The translations under genes and the position numbers were made by a program. Below the pieces are notes generated by a model. The model did not search any database. It saw only the letters and a program-made list of their open reading frames with translations, and was not told where the DNA came from. A DNA stretch of 64,000 nucleotides from Myxococcales bacterium (GTDB taxonomy: Bacteria > Myxococcota_A > Polyangia > Palsa-1104): NCBI GenBank assembly GCA_003170275.1, contig PNAM01000013.1, positions 38,178-102,177 of the forward strand. The letters run 5' to 3'. Positions within the stretch are counted from its first letter, which is position 1. Each line of letters begins with the position of its first letter. This document shows positions 13,713 to 23,663 of this stretch, piece after piece.

Positions 13713-14849
13713 GTGCGCGCGCTCTTCGTGACCGTGCTGCTCACGTCGCTGGCGCTGGCCAAGGAGGCGCCGGCTCCCGCGCGCGTGACCCTGGTCGTGG
13801 TCGGCGCGCAGGCCGCGCGCGTCGAGCGGGCGATGGCCGACATCAAGGACATGCCCGTCGAGCTCAACCTGGGCCACCTGCCGAACCTGCCCGTTCTAGC
13901 CGATCTGGCCGACGCGCGATCGGCGAGCGAGCTGGCGGCGTTGCTCGCGGCCGCGCGCCGCCAATACGTCAACGGCGACTTTGCCGGCTGCATCCACTCG
14001 CTCAGCTCGGAGACGCTGGTGGTCGAGCTGCTCGGCGACGGCCGCCGCGAGCTGGCCGCGCGCGCCGCGTTCTGGCAGATCGCCTGCCGCGTCGGTTCGG
14101 GCGCCATGCCTGGCGCGCACGAGCTGGCGCGGCAGTTTGCGGTGCGCGCGCTGGAGCTCCCCGCAGACGTCGCGGCGGCGACGCCGGAGGTCGAATCGCT
14201 GCTCGCCCGCGCGCTGAAGGAGACGGCCGCGCTCCGCAAGACCACGCTCGACGTGGAGGCGCCCCTTTTGCGCGCCCGCGTGTCGGTCGACGGCCGGCGC
14301 GGCGTGTGCGTCACGCCGTGCGCGATCGATCTCGCGCCGGGCGATCACGTGATCGCCGTGGACGCCGACGGTGTGTTGTCCGCGTCGCGGATCGTGCGCG
14401 TGGGCGAGACGCGCGGCAGCGCCCGCTTCGAGACCACGCCCGCGTCGCCGGAGATCGCCGCGCAGCAGTGGACGACGCGCTACGGCGCGACCGCGCTGTT
14501 GTACTCGGAGCCGTCGACGCGGCTGTTGGCGCAGGCGATCGCGGCGCGCCGGCTGGTGCTGGTCAACGTGGAGGGCGAAGGCGCGCTGCGCCTGCGTGGC
14601 ACGCTCGCCACCGACGGGACGGTTCGCGCGCAGGTCGAGCGGGCGTGCACGCCGGCGACCCTCGATGCGGAGTCGAAGAAGCTGCTCCGCGAGCTGCTGG
14701 TCACCGGCAAGGTGTTCGAGCCGGCCAAGCCGATCTACAAGCGCGCGGTGTTCTGGGTGCCGCTCGCGGTGGCGGTCGCTGCCGCGGCGATCTCCGCGGG
14801 AATTGCCGGCGCGCTCAGCCCCAACGTCCACACGAGGTTCGGCTTTTGA
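13713..14849 (+). CDS. Secreted PEGA-like protein with C-terminal membrane anchor
   Basis: 378 residues from GTG 13713, giving a short signal (MRALFVTVLLTSLALA). Residues about 60-165 form an Ala-rich helical, TPR-like region. Residues about 180-230 are a PEGA-like domain (ARVSVDGRRGVCVTPCAIDLAPG) with an internal disulfide candidate. The C-terminus has EPAKPIYKRAVFW, then an Ala/Val transmembrane helix and a short tail, the same pattern as in the TPR protein at 6222-6917. The last codons overlap the start of a lipoprotein gene (TTGA). It diverges from the Ser/Thr kinase. It is likely an envelope protein of a kinase-associated system; no enzymatic motif. Confidence 0.85.
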   Translation: MRALFVTVLLTSLALAKEAPAPARVTLVVVGAQAARVERAMADIKDMPVELNLGHLPNLPVLADLADARSASELAALLAAARRQYVNGDFAGCIHSLSSETLVVELLGDGRRELAARAAFWQIACRVGSGAMPGAHELARQFAVRALELPADVAAATPEVESLLARALKETAALRKTTLDVEAPLLRARVSVDGRRGVCVTPCAIDLAPGDHVIAVDADGVLSASRIVRVGETRGSARFETTPASPEIAAQQWTTRYGATALLYSEPSTRLLAQAIAARRLVLVNVEGEGALRLRGTLATDGTVRAQVERACTPATLDAESKKLLRELLVTGKVFEPAKPIYKRAVFWVPLAVAVAAAAISAGIAGALSPNVHTRFGF

Positions 14850-15581
14850 AACCGATGCTGATCACGTTCTTGCTCTGTGCCGGCTGCCAGCTGCAGAACC
14901 CGGTGCAGCTAGTGGCGGTCACGCAACAGGATGACGCCAAGACCCTGAGCGGCGGCCCGGCGGGCTACACGTGCCGGCTTCCGTGCCCGCGCCCCGACGG
15001 CACTGCCGGCTCGTGCCTGCTCTTCGAACGCGCGGAGCAGCTGGTCGCGGCGGGTCCGGTGATGGGCAGCGCGGTCGTCGATCTGCTCTCCCTGCCGCCC
15101 GGGCCTTCGGACGCAGACCCGTTCGTGGTCCTCAATCGCTGCAGCGCGCCCGGCGGCTGTACACCGATTTTGCGCAAGTGCTTCCCGCTCGATCTGACGG
15201 AGGCGCGCGACAAGGTCGAGCACGACGGTGCCGACGCGAAGGGCAGCTACCTGAACACCATCTTCACGCAGCTCCAGATGTCCGGCGCGATACTCACCGA
15301 GGACGCTCCCGACCAGGAGGTGCTGGTGCGCATGGTGACCACCACGCTCACTTGCGATCAGATCGGCGCGCTGCCGCTGCGCTTCTCGGAGTGGCCGGCC
15401 GCCGCGAACGCCGCGCCGTTTGGCAAACGCATCTTCGGTTGCGGCTATGCCGGGCCGCTCGTGCCCGATTCGGTGCACGGGGCGATCTTCCTCGGGTTGC
15501 CGACGCTGGACACCGTCCTGTGCGTGCCGGCGGTCGCGATCTGCGCGGCAGATCTGAATCCGGAGGAGGCGGGACCGCTGC

Positions 15582-15592
<11 letters not shown>
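14846..15592 (+). CDS. Small cysteine-rich lipoprotein coupled to the PEGA protein
   Basis: 248 residues if started at TTG 14846, which overlaps the previous stop as TTGA and supplies a Lys for the signal n-region (MKPMLITFLLCAGC, Cys14 as likely lipidation site). ATG 14855 is the alternative, and the -3 position of the lipobox is unusual (Cys). The mature part has about 11 cysteines, many in short-spaced pairs (CRLPCP, CSAPGGC), suggesting disulfide-rich folding in the periplasm or at the surface. No family recognised. The end overlaps the convergent FHA activator gene by 11 bp, so the two transcripts are antisense at their 3' ends. Confidence 0.75.
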
Positions 15593-16907
<1,315 letters not shown>

Positions 16908-16936
16908 GCCCTCGACTGTATCCGATCCGGTCGGAT

Positions 16937-17638
16937 CTAGCGCAGATCGATGACCGGCCAGTCGTACGAGCGCGCCACGGTGCGCAGCCGAAAGTCGGGG
17001 TTCACCGCGGTCGGGTGCCCGACCACCGCGAGCATCGGATAGTCGGAGTAGCTGTCCGAGTAGCCCCACGACTTGCCGAGATCGATGCCGTGCTTCTCGG
17101 CGTAGTCGCGCATGATCTGCGCCTTGGTGGCGCCGGCGACGAACGGCTTGCCGAGCTGCCCGGTGGCGTAGCCGTTCTCGAACTCGAGGGTGTTGGCGAT
17201 GAAGTCGTCGACGCCGAGATAGCGCGCCAGCGGCCGCACGGTGAAGTCGAGCCCGCCCGAGACGATCACGTTGCGCAGCCCGGCGCGCTTGGCCTCGTTG
17301 ACCAGATCCATCGTCCGCGGAAAGATGCTCGGCTTGATGACGTCCTCGAACAGCTCTTCCGCCAGCACGATCAGCCGGTCTTCGGGCTCGCCGCGGTAGT
17401 AGTTGTAGAACAGCTTGTTGAACAGCTTGCGCGAGAGCTTGTCGGCGGCCAGGAACATCGGCACCGACAGCGCGGTCTTGACGCTCTTGATGATCGAGCC
17501 CGAGACCGTCGGCTGGTTGCGCGCATACCACGCGAACGCGTGCACGATGTTGGTCTTGATGAGCGTTCCGTCGACGTCGTAGAACGCCGCCGACTTGAGC
17601 GCCGGCGTAGGTTTCGCGTGAGCGGGGTGTTGCGCCAT
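16937..17638 (-). CDS. HAD-IB family phosphatase (PSPase-like)
   Basis: 233 residues from ATG 17638, preceded by AAGAAG; an upstream in-frame GTG is less likely. Motif I is FYDVDGTL with nucleophile Asp21 and Asp23. Motif II is VIVSGG. Motif III is a Gly-Tyr-Ser-Asp-Ser-x-Ser-Asp pattern (GYSDSYSD) typical of subfamily IB. A helical cap lies between motifs I and II. HAD-IB proteins of this sort often sit beside or fused to acyltransferases of phospholipid synthesis, and here a PlsC gene starts 60 bp away in the opposite direction. A role on lysophosphatidate, phosphatidate or a related phosphomonoester is inferred; phosphoserine is the alternative. Confidence 0.9.
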   Translation of the reverse strand: MAQHPAHAKPTPALKSAAFYDVDGTLIKTNIVHAFAWYARNQPTVSGSIIKSVKTALSVPMFLAADKLSRKLFNKLFYNYYRGEPEDRLIVLAEELFEDVIKPSIFPRTMDLVNEAKRAGLRNVIVSGGLDFTVRPLARYLGVDDFIANTLEFENGYATGQLGKPFVAGATKAQIMRDYAEKHGIDLGKSWGYSDSYSDYPMLAVVGHPTAVNPDFRLRTVARSYDWPVIDLR

Positions 17639-17697
17639 TTCGATACGCTTCTTACACGTTTGCAATGCTTCCACAAGCCCGTGTAGTGTCGCCCGCG

Positions 17698-18501
17698 ATG
17701 TCCGACCCCGCCCCGGTGCAGCTCCTCGATCCGTTCGAGCGGGTGACGTTCACCGCGATGGATCTGTTGCTCAAGCACGGGCTGCCGGTGACCGAGGTCT
17801 GGCTGCGCACCATCGGCGCCAGCTGGATGACCCTCGGCTCGAAGAACATGATGATCCCGCTCGGCCTCGAGCGCCTCGAGGGGCTGAAGTTCGAAGACGG
17901 CATCTTGCTGGTCTCGAACCACCGCAGCTTCTTCGATCTCTACATGCTCACGCTGCTCTTGCACCGCCACACCGTGCTGCGGCAGCCGGTGCTGTGCCCG
18001 GTGCGCGCCGATTTTTTCTACCAGCGCTGGCCGGGCGTGCTGGTCAACTTGATCATCGGCGGCGGGCGCATGTTCCCGCCGTTCTTCCGCGAGGCGTCCA
18101 AGGCCGACTTCAACAAGTGGGCGCTGCAGCGCGTGGTCGACGAGTTGCACAAAGGCAAGGTGCTGGTGGGCTACCACCCCGAGGGCACGCGCAACAAGAA
18201 CGCGGATCCCTACGAGCCGCTACCCGCGCAGCCGGGCGTCGGCAAGCTGGTGATGGACACCTGGCCGATCGTTGTGCCGGCGTTCATCCAGGGCTTGTCG
18301 AACAACATCGTCGCCGACGTGGCGGGAAACTTTCGCGGCACCAAGCAGGTGGTGGCAGTGTTCGGCGAGCCGATCGATCTGACGCCGTTTCGCGCGTACG
18401 GCAATCGGCTCTCGTCGCACAAGCGCATCGCCGACGCGCTGCTCAAGACCATCTATCAATTGGGTCAAGAAGAGCGCGCCTGGCGCGCCAGGCAGCCGTA
18501 G
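17698..18501 (+). CDS. PlsC-type 1-acyl-glycerol-phosphate acyltransferase family protein
   Basis: 267 residues. The HX4D catalytic motif is NHRSFFD (His75, Asp80), and the phosphate-binding motif is PEGTR at 161-165. A hydrophobic segment follows ([13 protein letters not shown]), as in membrane-associated PlsC proteins. The ATG at 17698 is chosen because it starts shortly before the conserved region; an upstream ATG would overlap the divergent HAD promoter. The likely reaction is transfer of an acyl chain to a lysophospholipid or related lipid at the inner membrane. The shared upstream region with the HAD-IB gene supports joint control. Confidence 0.9.
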   Translation: MSDPAPVQLLDPFERVTFTAMDLLLKHGLPVTEVWLRTIGASWMTLGSKNMMIPLGLERLEGLKFEDGILLVSNHRSFFDLYMLTLLLHRHTVLRQPVLCPVRADFFYQRWPGVLVNLIIGGGRMFPPFFREASKADFNKWALQRVVDELHKGKVLVGYHPEGTRNKNADPYEPLPAQPGVGKLVMDTWPIVVPAFIQGLSNNIVADVAGNFRGTKQVVAVFGEPIDLTPFRAYGNRLSSHKRIADALLKTIYQLGQEERAWRARQP

Positions 18502-18502
18502 C

Positions 18503-18844
18503 TCAGCTGGGGAGGAGCGCGTCTTCGGGCGAGCACTCGATTACCAGCTCGCAGCCCTCGGCGCTCCAGCTCTCGCGATGCACCGAGCCTTCGGGCGAGG
18601 TCAACACGTCGCCGGCCTTCAGGCGCGCGCCGTCGACGACCAGGTACCCTTTGACCACGTACATGACCTCGGTGCCGGCGTGCTTGTGGGCCAGAATCCG
18701 GCCGCCTGCCGAGAGTCGCGCGAGCTGCAACCGGCGCCCGTTGGCCTCGTGGAGGTCGAGGACACACAGCCCGGTCCCGACGTCGCGCCACTTGCGTTCG
18801 TCGGCCCCGTACTTCTCCTGGCCTTGCGGCAACTTTTCCGACAT
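18503..18844 (-). CDS. Small cupin protein (ChrR-like cupin fold)
   Basis: 113 residues, a single cupin domain. Motif 1 is GGRILAHKHAGTEVMYVVKG with two His and a Glu in metal-binding spacing, and motif 2 ends in a His (SVHRESW). This fits a mononuclear metal cupin resembling the C-terminal sensory cupin of ChrR anti-sigma factors, but the anti-sigma zinc domain is absent. The N-terminus is polar, so it is cytoplasmic. It converges with the PlsC gene with one base between stops and lies 50 bp after the gene at 18895-19956. Substrate and metal are unknown. Confidence 0.85.
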   Translation of the reverse strand: MSEKLPQGQEKYGADERKWRDVGTGLCVLDLHEANGRRLQLARLSAGGRILAHKHAGTEVMYVVKGYLVVDGARLKAGDVLTSPEGSVHRESWSAEGCELVIECSPEDALLPS

Positions 18845-18894
18845 GGGCGAGCTATATATCAGAAAACGACCAGGAATGGGCGATTAGAGCGCGT

Positions 18895-19956
18895 CTAGCG
18901 CAGGGCCTTCATGACCACCGCGCGCAGCCGGTAGGTGTTGCCGGCGAAGCGCGGGAAATCGATCTTGCGCGCGGTCTGGGTCAGGCAGCCGACCACCGGC
19001 TGATCGGGCGCGGTGCCGTCCACCACCAGCGAGACCACCTGCCCCTCGCCGGAAAAAATCAGATCGATCGTCGCGTGATCCTCGGCCTTGAGGCACGGCT
19101 TGCCCTTGAGCTCGAGCGCGTGCGCCGCCTTGGACACGTCGGCCTTCGAGGGCACCTTGGGCAACAGGTGCGTGCTCTTCGGGCGCAGCCACGGGTCGAG
19201 CGCACCGGCGGGCGTATCGGACGCCTCCGAGCCGCCGACCACCGCGGGGCCGCCCGCGCGCTTGTCGGTGCGCACCTCGGGCAGATCGAACTCGGGCGCG
19301 GGCTCGGTGCCCGCCAGCGACGACGGGCGCAGCGTCACGGTGAGCGCGAGCCAGCCGGCGGCGCTGAGCTCGTCGCAACGGGTCAGCGCCGCGTCCGAGC
19401 ACTGCAGCATGGTGCCCTCGGAGTCCTCCACCAACCATAGATGACGCCGCACGATCGGCGTGCCGTTCTTGTCCTGCGCGCGGCCCTTGAGGCGTGCCGC
19501 CTGCACTGCGCAGCCATGCGCCGGCAGCTCGATGCAGGTCTTCGGTCGCTCGCCTGGCGCGAACAGCGCGCCGAACTCCTCGTCGATCTTCACCGACGCG
19601 CCAGTCGCCAACTGCCGGATCAGATCGCTGGCGGTCACGAACGCTTGCGGGTTGCGCTTGCGGGCGCCGCGCAGCTCGCGATCGATCACCACGATGCGCC
19701 GGCAGCGCCACGAGCCGCCGTCCTCGTCGCACGAGAACGAGCCCTTGCGCTGATCGACGCGGTCGAGGAACGCGGTCCGCTTGCCGTCGATCTCGAGGAA
19801 CCGCCCGGCGATCGCCGGACAACGTACCGCCAGCTCGCCCGCGGGCAGCTGCAAGCACTTCTCCGGCGACAGCAGCTTGTGCTCCTGCACCGTGACCTCG
19901 TCGGGCCCCGCCCAGGCGGCCGACGTGAGAACGAGAATGCACAGCAACGAGCGCAC
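18895..19956 (-). CDS. Secreted protein with AgmX/PglI-like C-terminal domain
   Basis: 353 residues from GTG 19956, with a Sec signal cleaved near AWA-GP. The middle has about nine cysteines and no familiar domain. The last 85 residues resemble the C-terminal domain of AgmX/PglI and TonB-like proteins: a beta strand containing VVSLVVDG, then a Cys-Leu-x-x-x-x-x-Lys-Ile-x-Phe-Pro motif (CLTQTARKIDFPRF), and a final strand. In myxobacteria that domain occurs in gliding-related and other envelope proteins and probably binds in the periplasm. Assignment rests on this short motif. It is divergently transcribed from a predicted outer-membrane protein gene 53 bp away. Confidence 0.75.
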   Translation of the reverse strand: MRSLLCILVLTSAAWAGPDEVTVQEHKLLSPEKCLQLPAGELAVRCPAIAGRFLEIDGKRTAFLDRVDQRKGSFSCDEDGGSWRCRRIVVIDRELRGARKRNPQAFVTASDLIRQLATGASVKIDEEFGALFAPGERPKTCIELPAHGCAVQAARLKGRAQDKNGTPIVRRHLWLVEDSEGTMLQCSDAALTRCDELSAAGWLALTVTLRPSSLAGTEPAPEFDLPEVRTDKRAGGPAVVGGSEASDTPAGALDPWLRPKSTHLLPKVPSKADVSKAAHALELKGKPCLKAEDHATIDLIFSGEGQVVSLVVDGTAPDQPVVGCLTQTARKIDFPRFAGNTYRLRAVVMKALR

Positions 19957-20009
19957 GGGCCGCCATCCTAGCAGCGAAGCGTTTGAACGGTGTGTGGTAT
20001 CGTCGCGCC

Positions 20010-21041
20010 GTGTGGAGGCTTCGTCTGGCGGCGCTCACCGTCGTCGTGTGCGTTGCCGGTACGGCGTTCGCAGACGTGATGCGCCTTCGCTGGCGCGGCG
20101 TGGCCGTCGAGGGCGTCGCGCCGCCGCATCTCGACAAGGCGACCGAGTCACACATCGCGGTGGCGCTCAAGCAGCTCGGCACCGAGCTCTCCTCGTCCCC
20201 GCCCATCGACGCCGAGGGTGGCGCCCACTGTCGTTTTGCGCCGGGCGGCAAGACCGCTTCGTGCGTGGTCGAGGTGGTGCATTCCTCGGACGGGCTGCGC
20301 GCCGAGCGCAAGGCCGACGTGCCGTTTCACGACGCGGAGGACCTGGCCGAGAGCCTGGCGCTGCTGGTGGCGGACATGCTGCAGAACGATCTGAAGGACA
20401 TCGCCGTGCCCGCGCCGCGGCCGGAGCCGCCGCCGCCGAAGCCGAAGACCAACGAGAACGAGAGCGGTGACGTAAACGCAAACGTGAACGGGAACGCGAA
20501 CGTCAACGCGAACGCGAACGTCAACGTGCGGAAGCGACGGGCGCTCGGACCGTCGGGCCTGGTGCTCGAGATCGGCCCGTCGGTGGTGGTCGGCTTCACC
20601 GGCGATCCGCCGGTCTACGGCGTGCTCTTGCGCGGGCTGTATGCGCAGGGGCTGTTGCGCGTCGGCGGCGCGCTGTCGCTGACCGGCACCGAGCTCCACC
20701 GGGGCGGTTACGATTTGTCCTTCGTGCGGCTGGCCACCGGTCCGCGCGTGGGCCTCGGCATCGCGCGGCGGCGCGTCGACTTCGACGTGGTGGCGGGTCC
20801 GGCGCTGCTGCTGATCGCCACCGATGCGCACATCACCGACGGGACCCATACCCACGCCGACCTGGCGTTCGCGCTCGGCGTGCGCCTGTTGGTGGTGATC
20901 GCCGCGCCGCTGGCGCTGATCGTCGGGGCCGATGCGGCGGTGGCGCTGAGCCGCGAGCAGGTGGTGGCCGGACCCCAACAATTGGCCGAATTTGGCCTCG
21001 GATCGCTGGAGCTCACCTTGGGGCTCGCGTATCACCGCTGA
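20010..21041 (+). CDS. Secreted protein with predicted outer-membrane beta-barrel C-terminus
   Basis: 343 residues from GTG 20010, chosen because it starts directly at a good signal peptide (VWRLRLAALTVVVCVAGTAFA); a TTG and a GTG lie a few codons upstream. Residues about 25-130 form a small alpha/beta domain. A Pro/Lys/Asn-rich linker with an Asn-Ala-Asn-Val repeat spans about 135-175. The remaining 165 residues alternate hydrophobic and small residues in amphipathic strands (LVLEIGPSVVVGF, VDFDVVAGPALLLI), as in an eight-strand barrel. No known family. The linker repeat is described separately. Confidence 0.75.
   Translation: MWRLRLAALTVVVCVAGTAFADVMRLRWRGVAVEGVAPPHLDKATESHIAVALKQLGTELSSSPPIDAEGGAHCRFAPGGKTASCVVEVVHSSDGLRAERKADVPFHDAEDLAESLALLVADMLQNDLKDIAVPAPRPEPPPPKPKTNENESGDVNANVNGNANVNANANVNVRKRRALGPSGLVLEIGPSVVVGFTGDPPVYGVLLRGLYAQGLLRVGGALSLTGTELHRGGYDLSFVRLATGPRVGLGIARRRVDFDVVAGPALLLIATDAHITDGTHTHADLAFALGVRLLVVIAAPLALIVGADAAVALSREQVVAGPQQLAEFGLGSLELTLGLAYHR
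20471..20528. repeat. Hexanucleotide repeat AACGYG/AACGTC in a coding linker
   Basis: About nine tandem copies of a 6-bp unit (AACGCG, AACGTC, AACGTG) encoding alternating Asn-Ala and Asn-Val. The unit keeps the reading frame on expansion or contraction, so linker length could vary between strains. Confidence 0.7.
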
Positions 21042-21058
21042 TTTGTTTACTATTTAGT

Positions 21059-21085
21059 GTGTCCCCGGGGAAAGCGTCGGGGCAC
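21059..21085. promoter_or_regulatory. Inverted repeat in the ECF sigma factor leader
   Basis: GTG-T-CCCCG pairs with CGGGG-CAC (eight pairs, one bulged T, ten-base loop) between the stop at 21041 and the sigma factor ATG at 21098. It may end the preceding transcript, act as an operator, or sit in the leader of the sigma mRNA. There is no T-run. Confidence 0.4.
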
Positions 21086-21097
21086 TTACGTAGGTAG

Positions 21098-21697
21098 ATG
21101 CGCCTGGTGGACAAACCCTCTTCCCATCCTCGCCCGAGCACGGACATCGAGCCGTCGCTGGCTGCGTTGGTGGAGCGACATCGCTCCGGCGATCCGAGCG
21201 CGCTCAACGCGCTGATGTCGGAGATCTACCCGTCCATCCATAGAATCATCTATCGGCTCGCCGGCCCGCGCGGCCGCGACGTGCACGAAGATCTGGTGCA
21301 GACCTCGCTCGAGCAGGTGTGCCGGTCGATCGACACCTTCGAAGGACGCTCGCGCGTCACCACGTTCGTGTTCGGCATCTGCCACCGCGTGGTGGCGCGC
21401 TCGCGCCGCTACGATCGCGTGCGCAGCTGGTTCAAGCGCGACGCCGAAGAGGTGTGCATCCCGCAGGGCGGCCCGGCTCCCGACGAGCTGCTCGAGCGCG
21501 GGCGCTCGGTGGTGCAGGCGCGCGCCGCGCTGGAGAAGCTGGGCGTCGAAGAGCGCGCCGCGTTCGTGCTGCACGAGGTCGAGGATCTCCCGCTCGAAGA
21601 GGTCGCCGCCGCGCTCAACTGCTCGACCCGCACCGTCAAGCGCCGCCTGCGCGCCGCGCGCGAACAGCTCCTGCCCGCGCGGGAGTCGATGTCATGA
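21098..21697 (+). CDS. ECF-type RNA polymerase sigma factor
   Basis: 199 residues. Region 2 spans about 40-100 (YPSIHRIIYRLAG...DLVQTSLEQVC, then FEGRSRVTTFVFGICHRV). Region 4 spans about 140-195, with helix-turn-helix LPLEEVAAALNCSTRTVKRRL. Region 3 is missing, as expected for the ECF group. The ATG at 21098 follows a weak TAGGTAG. The last codons overlap the start of the FecR-like gene as ATGA, the usual coupling of an ECF factor to its membrane regulator. It probably directs transcription of the local envelope genes and itself; targets cannot be read from the sequence. Confidence 0.93.
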   Translation: MRLVDKPSSHPRPSTDIEPSLAALVERHRSGDPSALNALMSEIYPSIHRIIYRLAGPRGRDVHEDLVQTSLEQVCRSIDTFEGRSRVTTFVFGICHRVVARSRRYDRVRSWFKRDAEEVCIPQGGPAPDELLERGRSVVQARAALEKLGVEERAAFVLHEVEDLPLEEVAAALNCSTRTVKRRLRAAREQLLPARESMS

Positions 21698-23649
21698 GCG
21701 TTGCGCAGAAGGGCTACGTGCACGCGGGCGGTCCCACCGAGGACGCGCTGTTCGACTACGTCGCCGGGCGGCTCCATCCGCAGGCGGGGCAGTGGATCGC
21801 CGAGCACGTCGAGAGTTGTCAGCGCTGCACGTCCGCCGTCGAGCAGGTGAGCTCCGTGCGCGCGGCGCTCGAGCCGCCGGCGGAGTCGCCGTTCCAGCGG
21901 CAGAGCGACATCACCGCGGTGCGCCGCCGGCTCGCCACGCCGCGTGGCTTCACCCGCCGTCCCAAGCTGTTCTGGTCGGTGGGTGTGAGCTTCGCGGCGA
22001 TGGCGCTCGCGACCTGGTTCGGCATTCATCGGTTGCATCCGGTCACTGCCGTGCCGCAGGTGGCGGTCGCGCCGCTCGGCGCTCCGGCGCCGTGGTCGGT
22101 GATCGCCCGCGAGGGTGGCGCCGACGTGCAGGTGGGCGACGATCATGCGGTGCTGCAGGCCAACCAGGCGCTGCCGACCGGCGGCGTGCTGGTGGTGCAG
22201 CCCGGCTCGCGCGTGGTGGCCCGCTGGGGCGCGGCGCGCCTGGTGGTCGACGGAGCGCAGGGCGGGGCGCGGCTGCGCCTCGAGGCCAGCCGCACCGACG
22301 AGCGCACGCTCAAGCTCGACAAGGGCCGCGTGGTGCTCGATGTGGATCCGCTCGCCGAGGGCAACACGCTGGCGGTGGTCACCGACGACGTGCGCGTCAC
22401 CGTGCACGGCACGATCTTCCTGGTCGATCGTTCCGCCGAGGGGACCACCGTCGCGGTCGAGCGCGGCCGCGTGAAGGTCGCTTCGCGCAACCGCACCGTC
22501 GACGTGGACGCCGGCCTGCGCCTCGCGCCCGGCGCGGCCGCGACCAGCGCGCTCGAGAAGGACGATCGACAGGCGCTGTCGCTGGTCGCCGGCGTGGGCG
22601 CGGCCGAAACGGTGCTCGAGAGCCTGGACGTGTTCGCCGACGTGGCCAACGCCGAGGTGTCGGTCGACGGCGTGCCGCACGGTCGCGCGCCGCTGTCGCT
22701 GGCCGTGGCGGCGGGCATCCACCACGTGCGCGTCACCGCCGCCGGACGCCTGCCCGTCGAGGAGCGCGTCGATGTGGCACCGGGCACGCCGACCCTGTTC
22801 CGCGCCGAGCTCAACCAGCTCAAGAGCGGGCTCGAGGCGCCCGAAGCGGCGCACGGCGAGCACGCGCAGAAGTCGCAGTCGCCGTCGCACGCGGCGGTCG
22901 AACTGGGCCCCTGCCCGAAGGGCAGGGTGGGTTGCAATGATCCGATGGCGGCGGCGCGTACGGACGTGATGGCCGGCAACTACGCGAGCGCGGTGACGCG
23001 GCTCGAGACGCTGCGCAAGACCGCGCTCGCGCCGACGCAGCTGCAGCGCGCGCTGCTGCTCGAGGCGCAGGCGTGGCGGTTGGCGCTGCGGCCCGAGCGT
23101 GCGGTGCCGCTGCTCGAGAAGGTCGCCAAGGGCGACGGGCCCGAGGCCGAGCAGGGCCAGATGATGCTGGCGCAGGCGCTCGGTCGCGACCTCGGCGATC
23201 CGCGCCGCGCGGCGGTGGTGTGGGCCGAGGCGCAGCGCCGGTTCCCGCAGGGCATCTTCCGCGAGGAGGTCGCCTTCCGCCTCGGTGAGTCGCTGATCGC
23301 GGCTGGCCAGCCGCGCGAGGGCGTCGAAGCGCTCGAACGGTTCCTCTCGACCTATCCCGCCGGCGCACACGCCGACGATGCGCACCTGTCGATCGCCGCC
23401 GCGCGCCGCGATCGGCTCTCCGACTGCGCGGGCGCGATCCCGCACCTGCGCGCGGTCGCCAACGGGCCGCGCGGCCTCGGCAACCCGCGCGCCGAGGTGG
23501 CCCTGATCGGCGCCGCGCGTTGCCTTCAGCAGATCGGCCGCACCGACGAGGCGCGCGACGCCTACGCGCGCTACCTCGCGCAGCTGCCGCGCGGCCGCTT
23601 TGCCGACGAGGCGCGTAGCAATGCAGCCGCCACCGCCCGCCGCAAATAA
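21694..23649 (+). CDS. Zinc-finger anti-sigma/FecR-like membrane protein with PEGA and TPR domains
   Basis: 651 residues with an unusual domain chain. An anti-sigma zinc-binding motif HVESCQRC (His38-x3-Cys42-x2-Cys45) lies in the cytoplasmic N-terminus. One transmembrane helix spans about 92-112. A FecR-like domain covers about 125-300 (strands plus VRVTVHGTIFLVDR). A PEGA-like domain is at about 315-375 (AEVSVDGVPHGRAPLSLAVAAG). A helical TPR region rich in tripartite repeats fills about 420-645 (AQRRFPQGIFREEVAFRLGESL). It is translationally coupled to the ECF factor. By family knowledge, the N-terminus should hold the sigma factor and the periplasmic part should sense a signal or partner. 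The extra PEGA and TPR parts suggest contact with peptidoglycan or other proteins (inference). Confidence 0.92.
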   Translation: MSVAQKGYVHAGGPTEDALFDYVAGRLHPQAGQWIAEHVESCQRCTSAVEQVSSVRAALEPPAESPFQRQSDITAVRRRLATPRGFTRRPKLFWSVGVSFAAMALATWFGIHRLHPVTAVPQVAVAPLGAPAPWSVIAREGGADVQVGDDHAVLQANQALPTGGVLVVQPGSRVVARWGAARLVVDGAQGGARLRLEASRTDERTLKLDKGRVVLDVDPLAEGNTLAVVTDDVRVTVHGTIFLVDRSAEGTTVAVERGRVKVASRNRTVDVDAGLRLAPGAAATSALEKDDRQALSLVAGVGAAETVLESLDVFADVANAEVSVDGVPHGRAPLSLAVAAGIHHVRVTAAGRLPVEERVDVAPGTPTLFRAELNQLKSGLEAPEAAHGEHAQKSQSPSHAAVELGPCPKGRVGCNDPMAAARTDVMAGNYASAVTRLETLRKTALAPTQLQRALLLEAQAWRLALRPERAVPLLEKVAKGDGPEAEQGQMMLAQALGRDLGDPRRAAVVWAEAQRRFPQGIFREEVAFRLGESLIAAGQPREGVEALERFLSTYPAGAHADDAHLSIAAARRDRLSDCAGAIPHLRAVANGPRGLGNPRAEVALIGAARCLQQIGRTDEARDAYARYLAQLPRGRFADEARSNAAATARRK

Positions 23650-23663
23650 GCGATACTAGCGAG

